Shown here in pieces: positions 1 to 5,238 of a stretch of 5,238 nt of DNA. Position 1 is the first letter of the stretch, and every line of letters begins with the position of its first letter. Where the stretch lies: positions 1-5,238 of the forward strand of contig DBFBLF010000035.1 in assembly GCA_048204295.1 (NCBI GenBank), in the 5' to 3' direction. The position numbers and the translations under genes were made by a program. Origin of the DNA: Metaruminococcus_A sp900762715 (lineage in GTDB: Bacteria; Bacillota; Clostridia; Oscillospirales; Ruminococcaceae). The notes below the pieces were generated by a model that was not told where the DNA came from, made no database searches, and worked only from the letters and a program-made list of their open reading frames with translations.

Positions 1-222
1 TAACTAGAATTAGTTGAAAGAGGTGTTTCCAATGGACAGTATAGTTGAACAACAGTATGTGTCCGGAACGGAGAAGACAGGCGGAAACTTCTTTTAATTG
101 GTAAGATTGGGCGTTGAGTTTGTGGGGCGCGGTTCTTCACAAAAAAGCCGTTTTAATGATTTGAGTACGCAATTAAATTAAGACGTTGTTCCGCAGGCTG
201 AAGCGAATTTCATATGATATGT
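1..222. other. Non-coding stretch with a foldable segment at 18-95
   Basis: No open frame with a ribosome binding site is visible on either strand here. The most structured part is 18-95. On the plus strand, bases 18-30 (AAGAGGTGTTTCC) pair with 83-95 (GGAAACTTCTTTT) in 12 pairs, three of them G-U, with one T-T mismatch. An inner GGACA (34-38) pairs with TGTCC (60-64). The 3' arm ends in TTTT, so this could be the terminator-like end of an upstream transcript or a small structured RNA. GTGTTTCCAATGG (23-35) matches GTGAGTCCAATGG of the following repeats at 11 of 13 positions, so it may be a decayed relative of them. Nothing recognisable is seen at 105-222. Confidence 0.3.
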
Positions 223-440
223 GCCGGTTGTTTTTCCATTCGGATTAGTAAAGCTGAAAGGTGAGTCCAATGGTATAAAAGTGTTGAGAGCTAATGGGGC
301 TTTAATCTGGCGTGAAAGCAGATGGGCGTTATGTTCTGTCAAATTCATTGCCTGGTATTGAAGTACAAATGGATTGGTTGGGAGTGAGTCCGCCAAAAAA
401 GTTAGCTTTTTTAACTGGTATGATGTGATAGTAATGATTA
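223..440 (+). repeat. Tandem ~220-bp element, copy A (possible structured RNA)
   Basis: First of two head-to-tail diverged copies. It begins at GCCGGTTG and carries shared blocks that recur in copy B: TTTTCC-TTCGGA, AAGGTGAGTCCAATGGT (258-274), GCTAAT, CGTGAAAG-AGATGG, TGGTATT-AAGT, and GGAGTGAGTCC-CC-AAAA-GTTAGCTTTTT (381-411). The octamer GTGAGTCC occurs twice inside it, at 261-268 and 384-391. On the plus strand GAGAGCTAA (286-294) can pair with TTAGCTTTT (402-410), nine pairs with two G-U. Small minus-strand open frames overlap it, but the frame shifts by one base relative to copy B, which argues against a conserved protein. No RNA family is recognised. Orientation is inferred from the wobble pairs and the downstream terminator. 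Confidence 0.6.
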
Positions 441-660
441 GCCGGTTGGCTTTTCCGTTCGGACCAATAATGTAAAAAAGGTGAGTCCAATGGTTTAAGG
501 GTTAGCAAAGCTAATAGTTCTTTAATTCTTACGTGAAAGTAGATGGTGCTTATGATCCGTCGCAATCATGTTTTGGTATTAAAGTTTGAATAATTGGTGA
601 GGAGTGAGTCCACCGAAAACGTTAGCTTTTTCCCGACTGAAATTGAATTAAGTTAATAAT
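441..660 (+). repeat. Tandem ~220-bp element, copy B (possible structured RNA)
   Basis: Second copy, beginning at the same GCCGGTTG block and roughly two-thirds identical to copy A by eye. GTGAGTCC recurs at 481-488 and 604-611, each exactly 220 bases after its counterpart in copy A. AAAGCTAA (507-514) can pair with TTAGCTTT (622-629), the same long-range stem as in copy A. A competing local hairpin TTAGC-AAA-GCTAA exists at 502-514, and ATGAT/ATCAT can close a small stem near 552-568, the latter poorly kept in copy A. The right-hand boundary is soft: similarity fades after about 632. The intrinsic terminator lies immediately downstream. Function is unknown; an interspersed intergenic repeat or an unrecognised tandem RNA are the leading options. 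Confidence 0.6.
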
Positions 661-663
661 ATG

Positions 664-701
664 AAGGCGGCGCTGGAACAAAGTGCCGCCTTTCATTTTT
701 T
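664..701 (+). terminator. Intrinsic terminator after the tandem elements
   Basis: AAGGCGGCGC (664-673) pairs with GTGCCGCCTT (683-692) around a nine-base loop, a ten-pair stem with one G-U. Further pairing of the flanking ATGAA with TTCAT is possible if one T is bulged. A run of six T follows at 696-701. It would end plus-strand transcripts running through the tandem elements and separates them from the serine hydrolase gene that starts 34 bases later. Confidence 0.85.
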
Positions 702-720
702 AATTACATGTAAACAGGAA

Positions 721-730
721 AGGAAAGGTG
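721..730 (+). promoter_or_regulatory. Ribosome binding site deciding the TTG start
   Basis: The purine-rich AGGAAAGGTG ends four bases before TTG at 735. It supports this rare start codon, since no ATG or GTG with a comparable site opens the frame nearby. Confidence 0.65.
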
Positions 731-734
731 CAAT

Positions 735-1634
735 TTGGAACAGGCTGCATGGCGTGATTTTATTTCCCATTTGGAGGAAAAACGGGTGACGGGCGTTGTT
801 TTATACCAAAACGGCGTGAAGACGGCAGAACATCACTTTGACGATGAACACCGCCGCAACCAGTATTCAGCAACAAAAAGTTTTACTGCGCTTGCAGTGG
901 GAATCGCGGAAAAAGAGGGGTTGCTTTCCCTGGATGAAAGGATAGCGGACTGCTTTCCGGAAGACCTTCCGAAAAACCCTTCAGAAAATCTTTTGTCCAT
1001 AACGGTTCGGGATGCACTCGCAATGAGCTTGGGACAAGATCGGGCCTATCTTATGGGAGAGGACCGTATTCATTTAAGAGAGACAGATTGGATTAAATAT
1101 GTTCTATCAGGTGCGGTTGTCAATAAGCCGGGAAGTGTTTTCCTTTATAGCAACGCCGGCCCGTATCTGGCGGGACGGCTGGTTCAGAAACGCGCCGGCT
1201 GCAGCCTGACTGATTATTTGATGCCGCGCTTTTTTGAACGTGCTGGAATATACCGTCCAACCTGGGAGCTTGATCCGTTGGGATACAGCTTTGGTGCGGG
1301 CGGCCTGATGCTCTGTGTCTCTGAATTGGCGCAATGGGGCCTGCTGTTCCTTCAGAATGGCTGGTATAATGGAAAGCAGCTTTTGAATCCCGTCTTTGTT
1401 AAAAAGGCTACATCTCTGCAAACGCCGACTCCAGACGGCAAAAAGGACGCCGGGTATGGCTATGGGTTTGGGCTTTGGATGGGGGCCAACGGTTCTTTCC
1501 GCGCGGATGGGAAATACGGTCAGTTCTGCCTGGTCATGCGTGACAAAAACGCGGTTTTGGCGGTTAACGCCGAATCCAGGAGTCCACAGGAGATTCTTGA
1601 TACCGTTTGGGATATTCTTTACCCGGCACTTTGA
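735..1634 (+). CDS. Serine hydrolase, beta-lactamase/PBP4* (class C-like) family
   Basis: The 299-residue product has the size and motif order of the beta-lactamase-related serine hydrolase family (Pfam Beta-lactamase type), which includes D-aminopeptidases, esterases and DD-peptidase-like proteins. The nucleophile motif SxxK is SATK at residues 45-48. The second motif YxN is YSN at 138-140, preceded by KPGSVF. KYG at 260-262 sits where the third motif (KTG or HxG) is expected. The helix after SxxK (LAVGIAEKEGLLSLDERI) and the ITVRDALAMSLG segment are typical. No signal peptide or membrane anchor is seen, so a cytoplasmic enzyme is likely. The start is TTG at 735, chosen because AGGAAAGGTG (721-730) lies just upstream and no better start fits. 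No promoter is evident between the upstream terminator and the start. The substrate cannot be told; true antibiotic resistance is unlikely. Confidence 0.88.
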   Translation: MEQAAWRDFISHLEEKRVTGVVLYQNGVKTAEHHFDDEHRRNQYSATKSFTALAVGIAEKEGLLSLDERIADCFPEDLPKNPSENLLSITVRDALAMSLGQDRAYLMGEDRIHLRETDWIKYVLSGAVVNKPGSVFLYSNAGPYLAGRLVQKRAGCSLTDYLMPRFFERAGIYRPTWELDPLGYSFGAGGLMLCVSELAQWGLLFLQNGWYNGKQLLNPVFVKKATSLQTPTPDGKKDAGYGYGFGLWMGANGSFRADGKYGQFCLVMRDKNAVLAVNAESRSPQEILDTVWDILYPAL

Positions 1635-1652
1635 TACGGCTTGGTCGGTTCC

Positions 1653-1681
1653 TTGTCTTTAAAGGGCGGCTATGCTAAAAT
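1653..1681 (+). promoter_or_regulatory. Predicted sigma-A promoter for the Ldh_2-family gene
   Basis: TTGTCT (1653-1658, 4 of 6 to consensus) is followed by a 17-base spacer and TAAAAT (1676-1681, 5 of 6) with an upstream TG at 1673-1674, an extended -10. Transcription would start near 1688, giving a leader of about 55 bases before the ATG at 1742. No intrinsic terminator separates the serine hydrolase from this site, so read-through transcription is also possible. Confidence 0.55.
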
Positions 1682-1741
1682 AACAATATATCAATTGGAA
1701 ATTACAAAACACTTAAATCTAATAAAAAGAGGGAACACCAT

Positions 1742-2848
1742 ATGCCTTACGTCCGTCTGCCCGAAGCGCAAGTACGCCGTTTCTGCTCCGATTTGTTTGC
1801 AGCCTACGGTTTTTCAAAACCTGAAAGTGAAACGATAACCGACGTTCTTCTGACTGCGGACCTTTATGGGATTGAGTCCCATGGGATTCAGCGGTTGATC
1901 CGGTACCATGACGGAATCAGTGATGGTTCTATCCTCCCATTTGCTAAATACGAAATTACCCATGAAACCAAGCTTTCAGCTGTGATCGACGCGCATAAGG
2001 GAATGGGCCAGGTGGTTGCCAAGGCAGCAATGGAGCTTGCCATTGAAAAAGCGAAGGAATACGGCTTTGGCGCGGTGGTAGTCAATCATTCGAACCATTA
2101 CGGGATAGCGGGCTATTACGCTTCAATGGCAGCCGCGGAAGATTTGGTGGGAATGTGTTTTACCAATACTGAGGCGATAGCAATTCCAACGTTTGGAAAA
2201 AATGCAATGCTTGGCACAAACCCCATATCCTTTTCAATGCCAGCCGACCCGGTTCCGTTTCTTTACGACGTGGCAACCACTGTGGTGCCCCGGGGTAAGC
2301 TGGAGGTTTACACCAAAAACGGAAAGCCGATGCCGCTTGGCTGGGCGGTTGATTCGAGCGGCTTGGATTGTACCGATGCGGGAGAGGTGGTCGGCAATAT
2401 TATCAATAAGGCCGGAGGAGGCATCCTTCCGATTGGCGGCTCTTCAGAGGAATCCGGCTCCCATAAGGGTTATGGTCTTGGTATGCTGGTGGAGATTGCC
2501 ACTTCGATTTTTGCGGGAGGGGTTACCTCAAACCACGTTGGGCATTCCGGGAACGGTGAAACATCGGAGTCGTTCTTTGCACTCGATTACGGCATGTTTG
2601 GGAACAAGGCAGAGATGAAACGCAACCTGTCTGTTCTTCTTCAGGAACTGCGCGACAGTGCAAAGGCAAAAGGGCAGAGCCGTATTTATACCCATGGGGA
2701 AAAAGAGCTGGAATCCAAGGCGGAAAAACTGCAAAACGGCATTCCGGTCAATGAAAAAACCATTGCTGAAATGAAGATGATTGGTGAAAGCGTTGGCGTC
2801 GATTTTAAGGGGTATTTTGGACCTGGGGGCTGTAGTATCGGAAAATGA
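1742..2848 (+). CDS. Ldh_2 family NAD(P)-dependent malate/L-lactate-type dehydrogenase
   Basis: The 368-residue product belongs to the malate/L-lactate dehydrogenase-like family (Pfam Ldh_2; relatives include archaeal-type malate dehydrogenase, ureidoglycolate dehydrogenase AllD, YbiC/YjmC and delta1-piperideine-2-carboxylate reductase). It is unrelated in fold to the classical Rossmann LDH/MDH. Family signatures in order: LYGIESHGIQRL (41-52, conserved SHG), VVNHSNHYGIAGYYA (113-127, with the likely catalytic His119), TFGKNAMLGTNPISFSMP (150-167), DVATTVVPRGKLE (176-188), GWAVDSSG (200-207) and SHKGYGLGMLVEI (240-252). Length is normal. The ATG is preceded by AGAGGG (1728-1733) at an eight-base distance. 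The enzyme should reduce a 2-oxoacid or oxidise the (S)-2-hydroxyacid in the cytoplasm. Which substrate (malate, lactate, a sugar-acid derivative or a cyclic imine) cannot be settled from sequence. Neighbours give no pathway hint. Confidence 0.93.
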   Translation: MPYVRLPEAQVRRFCSDLFAAYGFSKPESETITDVLLTADLYGIESHGIQRLIRYHDGISDGSILPFAKYEITHETKLSAVIDAHKGMGQVVAKAAMELAIEKAKEYGFGAVVVNHSNHYGIAGYYASMAAAEDLVGMCFTNTEAIAIPTFGKNAMLGTNPISFSMPADPVPFLYDVATTVVPRGKLEVYTKNGKPMPLGWAVDSSGLDCTDAGEVVGNIINKAGGGILPIGGSSEESGSHKGYGLGMLVEIATSIFAGGVTSNHVGHSGNGETSESFFALDYGMFGNKAEMKRNLSVLLQELRDSAKAKGQSRIYTHGEKELESKAEKLQNGIPVNEKTIAEMKMIGESVGVDFKGYFGPGGCSIGK

Positions 2849-2854
2849 GTCTGT

Positions 2855-2910
2855 AATGACAGGCGTTTCCCTGAAAAGAGATTATTTTCGTTCAATTTGC
2901 CTATGTCATT
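2855..2910 (+). other. Imperfect inverted repeat between the Ldh_2 gene and carD
   Basis: AATGACA (2855-2861) followed by GGC pairs with GCC (2899-2901) and TGTCATT (2904-2910), ten pairs with a two-base TA bulge. No T tract follows, so it is not a usual terminator. The right arm covers the predicted -35 region of the carD promoter, so it could be a binding site, or simply structure at the 3' end of the upstream mRNA. Confidence 0.3.
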
Positions 2911-2932
2911 CAGCAGTTAAAAATGTTATAAT
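2903..2932 (+). promoter_or_regulatory. Predicted extended -10 promoter for carD
   Basis: A perfect TATAAT (2927-2932) is preceded by TG at 2924-2925, forming an extended -10. ATGTCA (2903-2908, 4 of 6 to TTGACA) lies 18 bases upstream as a weak -35. Transcription would begin near 2939, leaving a leader of close to 90 bases ahead of the carD start. Confidence 0.7.
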
Positions 2933-2943
2933 ATAGATGTTCA

Positions 2944-3004
2944 ACGTGTAGTTTGCTTTGTTGGAACGTAAGTCCAGTTGGAGCATACTGCACGTCATTT
3001 TTAT
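2944..3004 (+). promoter_or_regulatory. Foldable 5' leader of carD, possible attenuator
   Basis: ACGTGTAGT (2944-2952) pairs with ACTGCACGT (2987-2995) in nine consecutive pairs, one of them G-U. Inside it TTGGA (2961-2965) pairs with TCCAG (2973-2977). The outer stem begins only about five bases after the predicted transcription start and is followed by CATTTTTATT (2996-3005). The arrangement resembles a short leader hairpin that could stabilise the mRNA or act as a weak attenuator. It matches no riboswitch class that I recognise. Confidence 0.4.
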
Positions 3005-3027
3005 TGAAACCAGAGAGGGGAATGTAT

Positions 3028-3549
3028 ATGTACCAGGTCGGCGATACGGTTTTATACGGCGCTGAAGGGGTCTGCGTGGTTGAAGATATCACCACCAAGG
3101 ATTTCGGAGGCGAGGTCCGGGAATATTATGTGCTGAAACCAGTTCATCAGGATGGTGCTACATTTTATTTGCCGACTTGCAGTCCGGCTGCCCGGGAAAA
3201 GCTTCGCAAAGTTCTTTCCGCCGGCCAGATTTACGAGCTGATCCGTACTATGCCGGATGAAACCCCGGTGTGGATTGACGATGAAAATGAGCGGAAGCTC
3301 AAATGTAAAGAAATCATTCAATCGGGCGACCGTCTGAAGCTGATCAGGCTGATTAAGGCGCTTTATCTCCACCGGGAAGAACTCAAAGGAGAGGGGAAGA
3401 AGCTTCATATCAGTGACGAACGCTTTATGAAGGACGCAGAAAAACTTCTTTATGATGAATTTGCCCATGTACTGAGCATCAGCCCGGAACAGGTGCTGCC
3501 TTTTATTATGGAACAGGTTGAACTCGAAGAGAAAAGACGGGAAGGATAA
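3028..3549 (+). CDS. CarD-family RNA polymerase-binding transcription regulator
   Basis: The 173-residue product matches the CarD/CdnL family (Pfam CarD_TRCF_RID). The N-terminal Tudor-like RNA polymerase beta-subunit-interacting domain covers about residues 2-60, with the typical YQVGDTVLYGAEGVCVVEDI opening followed by EYYVLKP and YLPT. The C-terminal helical DNA-binding part spans about 65-165. Trp82 in PVWIDDENERK is a candidate for the conserved Trp that CarD proteins use to prop open the promoter bubble at the -10 edge. In characterised relatives CarD stabilises open complexes, especially at rRNA promoters. The start at 3028 is preferred over the ATG at 3022, because AGGGG (3016-3020) is seven bases from 3028 and only one from 3022. 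An in-frame TTG at 2953 lies in the leader without a binding site. The gene has its own promoter and ends at a strong terminator. Confidence 0.92.
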   Translation: MYQVGDTVLYGAEGVCVVEDITTKDFGGEVREYYVLKPVHQDGATFYLPTCSPAAREKLRKVLSAGQIYELIRTMPDETPVWIDDENERKLKCKEIIQSGDRLKLIRLIKALYLHREELKGEGKKLHISDERFMKDAEKLLYDEFAHVLSISPEQVLPFIMEQVELEEKRREG

Positions 3550-3568
3550 GCCCTGTCTGTATAATATA

Positions 3569-3605
3569 AAAAAACGCCCGGACAAAAATAGTCCGGGCGT
3601 TTTTT
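3569..3605. terminator. Bidirectional intrinsic terminator between carD and citrate synthase
   Basis: ACGCCCGGAC (3574-3583) and GTCCGGGCGT (3591-3600) form a perfect ten-pair GC-rich stem around a seven-base loop AAAAATA. It is flanked by an A run on the left and a T run on the right that extend the pairing to 15 pairs. It gives a T tract on either strand, so it can end carD transcripts (plus) and citrate synthase transcripts (minus, stop codon at 3613-3615). Confidence 0.95.
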
Positions 3606-3612
3606 CTGAGAC

Positions 3613-4986
3613 TTACCGCTGGTTGAGCGGGATATATTCACGAGGTTCTGTAATGCTCATGTAAGAAGGACGAATGATTTTCCCAACATTTATCAGTTCC
3701 TCCATCCGGTGGGCGCTCCACCCGGCGATCCTTGCGATGGCAAAAATCGGCGTATAGAGTTCGAGCGGCAGGTTGAGCATATGGTAAACAAAACCGCTGT
3801 AGAAGTCAATGTTCGCGCTGACGCCTTTATAAATATGGCGCTCTTCCGCAATGATCTGCGGGGCAAGCCGTTCTACCAGGGAATAAAGCTGGAATTCCTC
3901 TGTCAGCCCTTTTTCCTCTGAAAGGCTCTTGACAAATTTCTTAAATATGTTCGCGCGAGGGTCGGAAAGGGAATAAACGGCATGGCCCATCCCGTAGATT
4001 AACCCAGCCCTGTCAAAAGCTTCTTTGTGGAGAAGCGCTTTTAGGTAACCTGCAACTTCATCCTCGTCGGTCCAGTCGTGAACATTTTGTTTCAAATCCT
4101 CGAACATCCGGACCACCTTGATGTTGGCACCGCCGTGCTTGGGGCCCTTCAGGGAACCGAGGGAGGCCGCAATGGTTGAATAAGTATCTGTTCCGGAGGA
4201 AGAGACGACATGGGTGGTAAAGGTGGAATTGTTTCCACCGCCGTGTTCGGCGTGAAGAACCAGCGCTACATCGAGAATTCGTGCCTCCAGTTCAGTAAAT
4301 TGGCTGTCCGGACGCAGAATGTAGAGCAGGTTTTCCGCTGTGGAAAGCTCCGGTTGAGGGCTGTGGATGAAAAGACTGTTCCCATCATGATAATGGCTGT
4401 AAGCCTGGTAGCCGTACACCGAAAGCATAGGGAATAACGCAATTAATTGAAGGCACTGGCGCAAGACGTTTGGCAGAGAGGTGTCGTCCGCCGCCTCATC
4501 ATAAGAATATAGGGTCAGGACGCTGCGGGCAAGAGTATTCATCATATCCGCGCTGGGCGCCTTCATAATAATATCCCGTACAAAGCTGGTGGGGAGAGAA
4601 CGGTAGTTTGTGAGAAGCGCCTGAAATTCGTCAAGCTGCCGGCGGTTTGGCAGGTCGCCAAAAAGCAAAAGGTAGGTCGCTTCTTCAAATCCAAAACGCT
4701 TTTCTTCTATAAACCCGCCTACGATTTTGTCAATATCCACGCCGCGGTAGTAAAGCTTTCCCTCACAGGGAACCTTCTCGCCGTCAACTATTTTATGAGA
4801 TACAATATCGGAAATTTCAGTCAGCCCCGTCAAAACACCGTTTCCGTTTAAATCACGCAGGCCGCGGTTTACCTGGTGTTTTGTAAACAGTGCCGGATCA
4901 ATGGTGCTGTTTTTTACACAAAGCTGCGATAACTCCAAAATTTCGGGAGTAATCTCGGTGTAAGGATTGCTTACTAGGTTTGCCAC
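3613..4986 (-). CDS. gltA: Citrate synthase (Si-type, clostridial form)
   Basis: The 457-residue product condenses oxaloacetate with acetyl-CoA to citrate in the cytoplasm. The catalytic set is complete when compared with pig citrate synthase: His248 in HAEHGGGNNSTF, His284 in GPKHGGAN (acetyl-CoA enolisation), His335 in GMGHAVY, Arg344 in SDPR, Asp394 in NIDFYSG, Arg419 in ARIAGWSAH and Arg439 in IIRPS. The substrate-domain opening GKLYYRGVDI is at 77-86. An N-terminal extension of about 70 residues precedes it, as in other clostridial citrate synthases. GHAV resembles the mitochondrial form rather than the GHRVY of many bacteria. The start is GTG at 4986, with AAAGGCGGG upstream (minus strand, 4994-5002). 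A 2-methylcitrate synthase activity cannot be excluded. No aconitase or isocitrate dehydrogenase gene is in the window, so its role, probably glutamate synthesis through 2-oxoglutarate, is inferred. Confidence 0.93.
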   Translation of the reverse strand: MANLVSNPYTEITPEILELSQLCVKNSTIDPALFTKHQVNRGLRDLNGNGVLTGLTEISDIVSHKIVDGEKVPCEGKLYYRGVDIDKIVGGFIEEKRFGFEEATYLLLFGDLPNRRQLDEFQALLTNYRSLPTSFVRDIIMKAPSADMMNTLARSVLTLYSYDEAADDTSLPNVLRQCLQLIALFPMLSVYGYQAYSHYHDGNSLFIHSPQPELSTAENLLYILRPDSQFTELEARILDVALVLHAEHGGGNNSTFTTHVVSSSGTDTYSTIAASLGSLKGPKHGGANIKVVRMFEDLKQNVHDWTDEDEVAGYLKALLHKEAFDRAGLIYGMGHAVYSLSDPRANIFKKFVKSLSEEKGLTEEFQLYSLVERLAPQIIAEERHIYKGVSANIDFYSGFVYHMLNLPLELYTPIFAIARIAGWSAHRMEELINVGKIIRPSYMSITEPREYIPLNQR

Positions 4987-5034
4987 TATACAACCCGCCT
5001 TTCTATTATCGTAAATCGTAAATATAATATTAAT

Positions 5035-5064
5035 GATATAACATTTTTATTAACGGGCTGTGAA
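5035..5064 (-). promoter_or_regulatory. Proximal candidate promoter of citrate synthase
   Basis: Reading the minus strand, TTCACA (5064-5059, 5 of 6) is followed by 18 bases and TATATC (5040-5035, 4 of 6), with TG at 5043-5042 making an extended -10. The leader would be about 40 bases long, a normal distance to the GTG start. Confidence 0.45.
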
Positions 5065-5152
5065 TCAGATTGAAGAATTTTAAAAACGCTTCATACACTT
5101 TGTCAAGTTTTGTCGCTTTGTTATTGGATATATTTTGCAGTACAGAATTAAA

Positions 5153-5182
5153 AATATATTATGTGACTTGGTCGGCCGTCAA
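5153..5182 (-). promoter_or_regulatory. Distal candidate promoter of citrate synthase
   Basis: On the minus strand, TTGACG (5182-5177, 5 of 6) stands 18 bases from TATATT (5158-5153, 5 of 6). It has better hexamers than the proximal site but would give a leader of about 160 bases. The -35 overlaps the palindrome CGGCCG (5173-5178). AT-rich sequence makes chance matches fairly likely. Confidence 0.4.
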
Positions 5183-5238
5183 ACTAAATGCTGATGATCC
5201 TTTCAGAATGTTTATAATTTTTCAGGAAAACGTGGGCA

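Noticed and set aside
178..565. Two small minus-strand open frames over the tandem repeats (178-396 and 329-565)
   Set aside because: They share PLDSPF only because of the repeated DNA. Their frames shift by one base just after the TCCGAA block, they overlap each other, and neither has a convincing ribosome binding site.
223..660. CRISPR array
   Set aside because: There are only two long, diverged units with no short identical repeats separated by unique spacers, and no cas genes.
1107..1421. Minus-strand frame inside the serine hydrolase gene
   Set aside because: Antisense shadow, with no binding site and low-complexity, non-family-like sequence.
2193..2618. Plus-strand 141-residue frame inside the Ldh_2 gene
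   Set aside because: It is in an alternative frame with Arg/Trp/Pro-rich composition typical of an out-of-frame read; the Ldh_2 frame carries all family motifs.
2953..3027. Upstream extension of carD to TTG at 2953 or ATG at 3022
   Set aside because: The family domain starts at YQVGD, the good binding site AGGGG fits the ATG at 3028, and 2953 lies inside the foldable leader with no binding site.
3052..3585. 177-residue minus-strand frame antisense to carD
   Set aside because: It has no recognisable family, runs through the terminator and mirrors the carD codons; it is a shadow of the real gene.
3830..3990. Loss of an active-site Arg in citrate synthase (GHAVY instead of GHRVY)
   Set aside because: Mitochondrial citrate synthases also have GHAV at this place, and the oxaloacetate-binding Arg of the DPR motif is present, so the enzyme looks intact.
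5183..5238. Plus-strand promoter with TATAAT at 5213-5218
   Set aside because: No -35 hexamer at a usable distance and no downstream gene within the window.

Overview
The window looks like a chromosomal segment of an anaerobic low-to-mid-GC Firmicute, most likely class Clostridia and possibly close to the Oscillospiraceae/Ruminococcaceae. This rests on protein style (a clostridial-type Si-citrate synthase with a long N-terminus, a CarD-family RNA polymerase-binding protein), purine-rich Shine-Dalgarno sites, TTG and GTG starts and extended -10 promoters. The genus is not determined.

Layout: positions 1-734 hold no convincing gene. The main content is two tandem, diverged copies of a roughly 220-bp element (about 223-440 and 441-660), preceded by a separate foldable stretch (18-95) and closed by a strong intrinsic terminator (664-701). 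Then come three plus-strand genes: a serine hydrolase of the beta-lactamase/PBP4* fold (735-1634, TTG start), a Ldh_2-family NAD(P)-dependent malate/L-lactate-type dehydrogenase (1742-2848) with its own predicted promoter, and a CarD-family transcription regulator (3028-3549) with a good extended -10 promoter and a foldable leader. A very strong bidirectional terminator (3569-3605) separates carD from a convergent minus-strand citrate synthase (3613-4986, GTG start). Positions 4987-5238 are the upstream region of the citrate synthase, with two candidate minus-strand promoters and no gene seen.

Together: the dehydrogenase (2-oxoacid/2-hydroxyacid interconversion) and the citrate synthase (oxaloacetate plus acetyl-CoA) both touch central carboxylic-acid metabolism, but they are transcribed towards each other from different promoters, with carD between them, so no operon links them. 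The serine hydrolase has no visible pathway connection. The part least explained by known families is the tandem element at 223-660. It does not keep a reading frame between copies, keeps exact 220-bp spacing of an internal octamer, and ends at a terminator, which fits a repeated structured RNA or an interspersed repeat better than protein coding.
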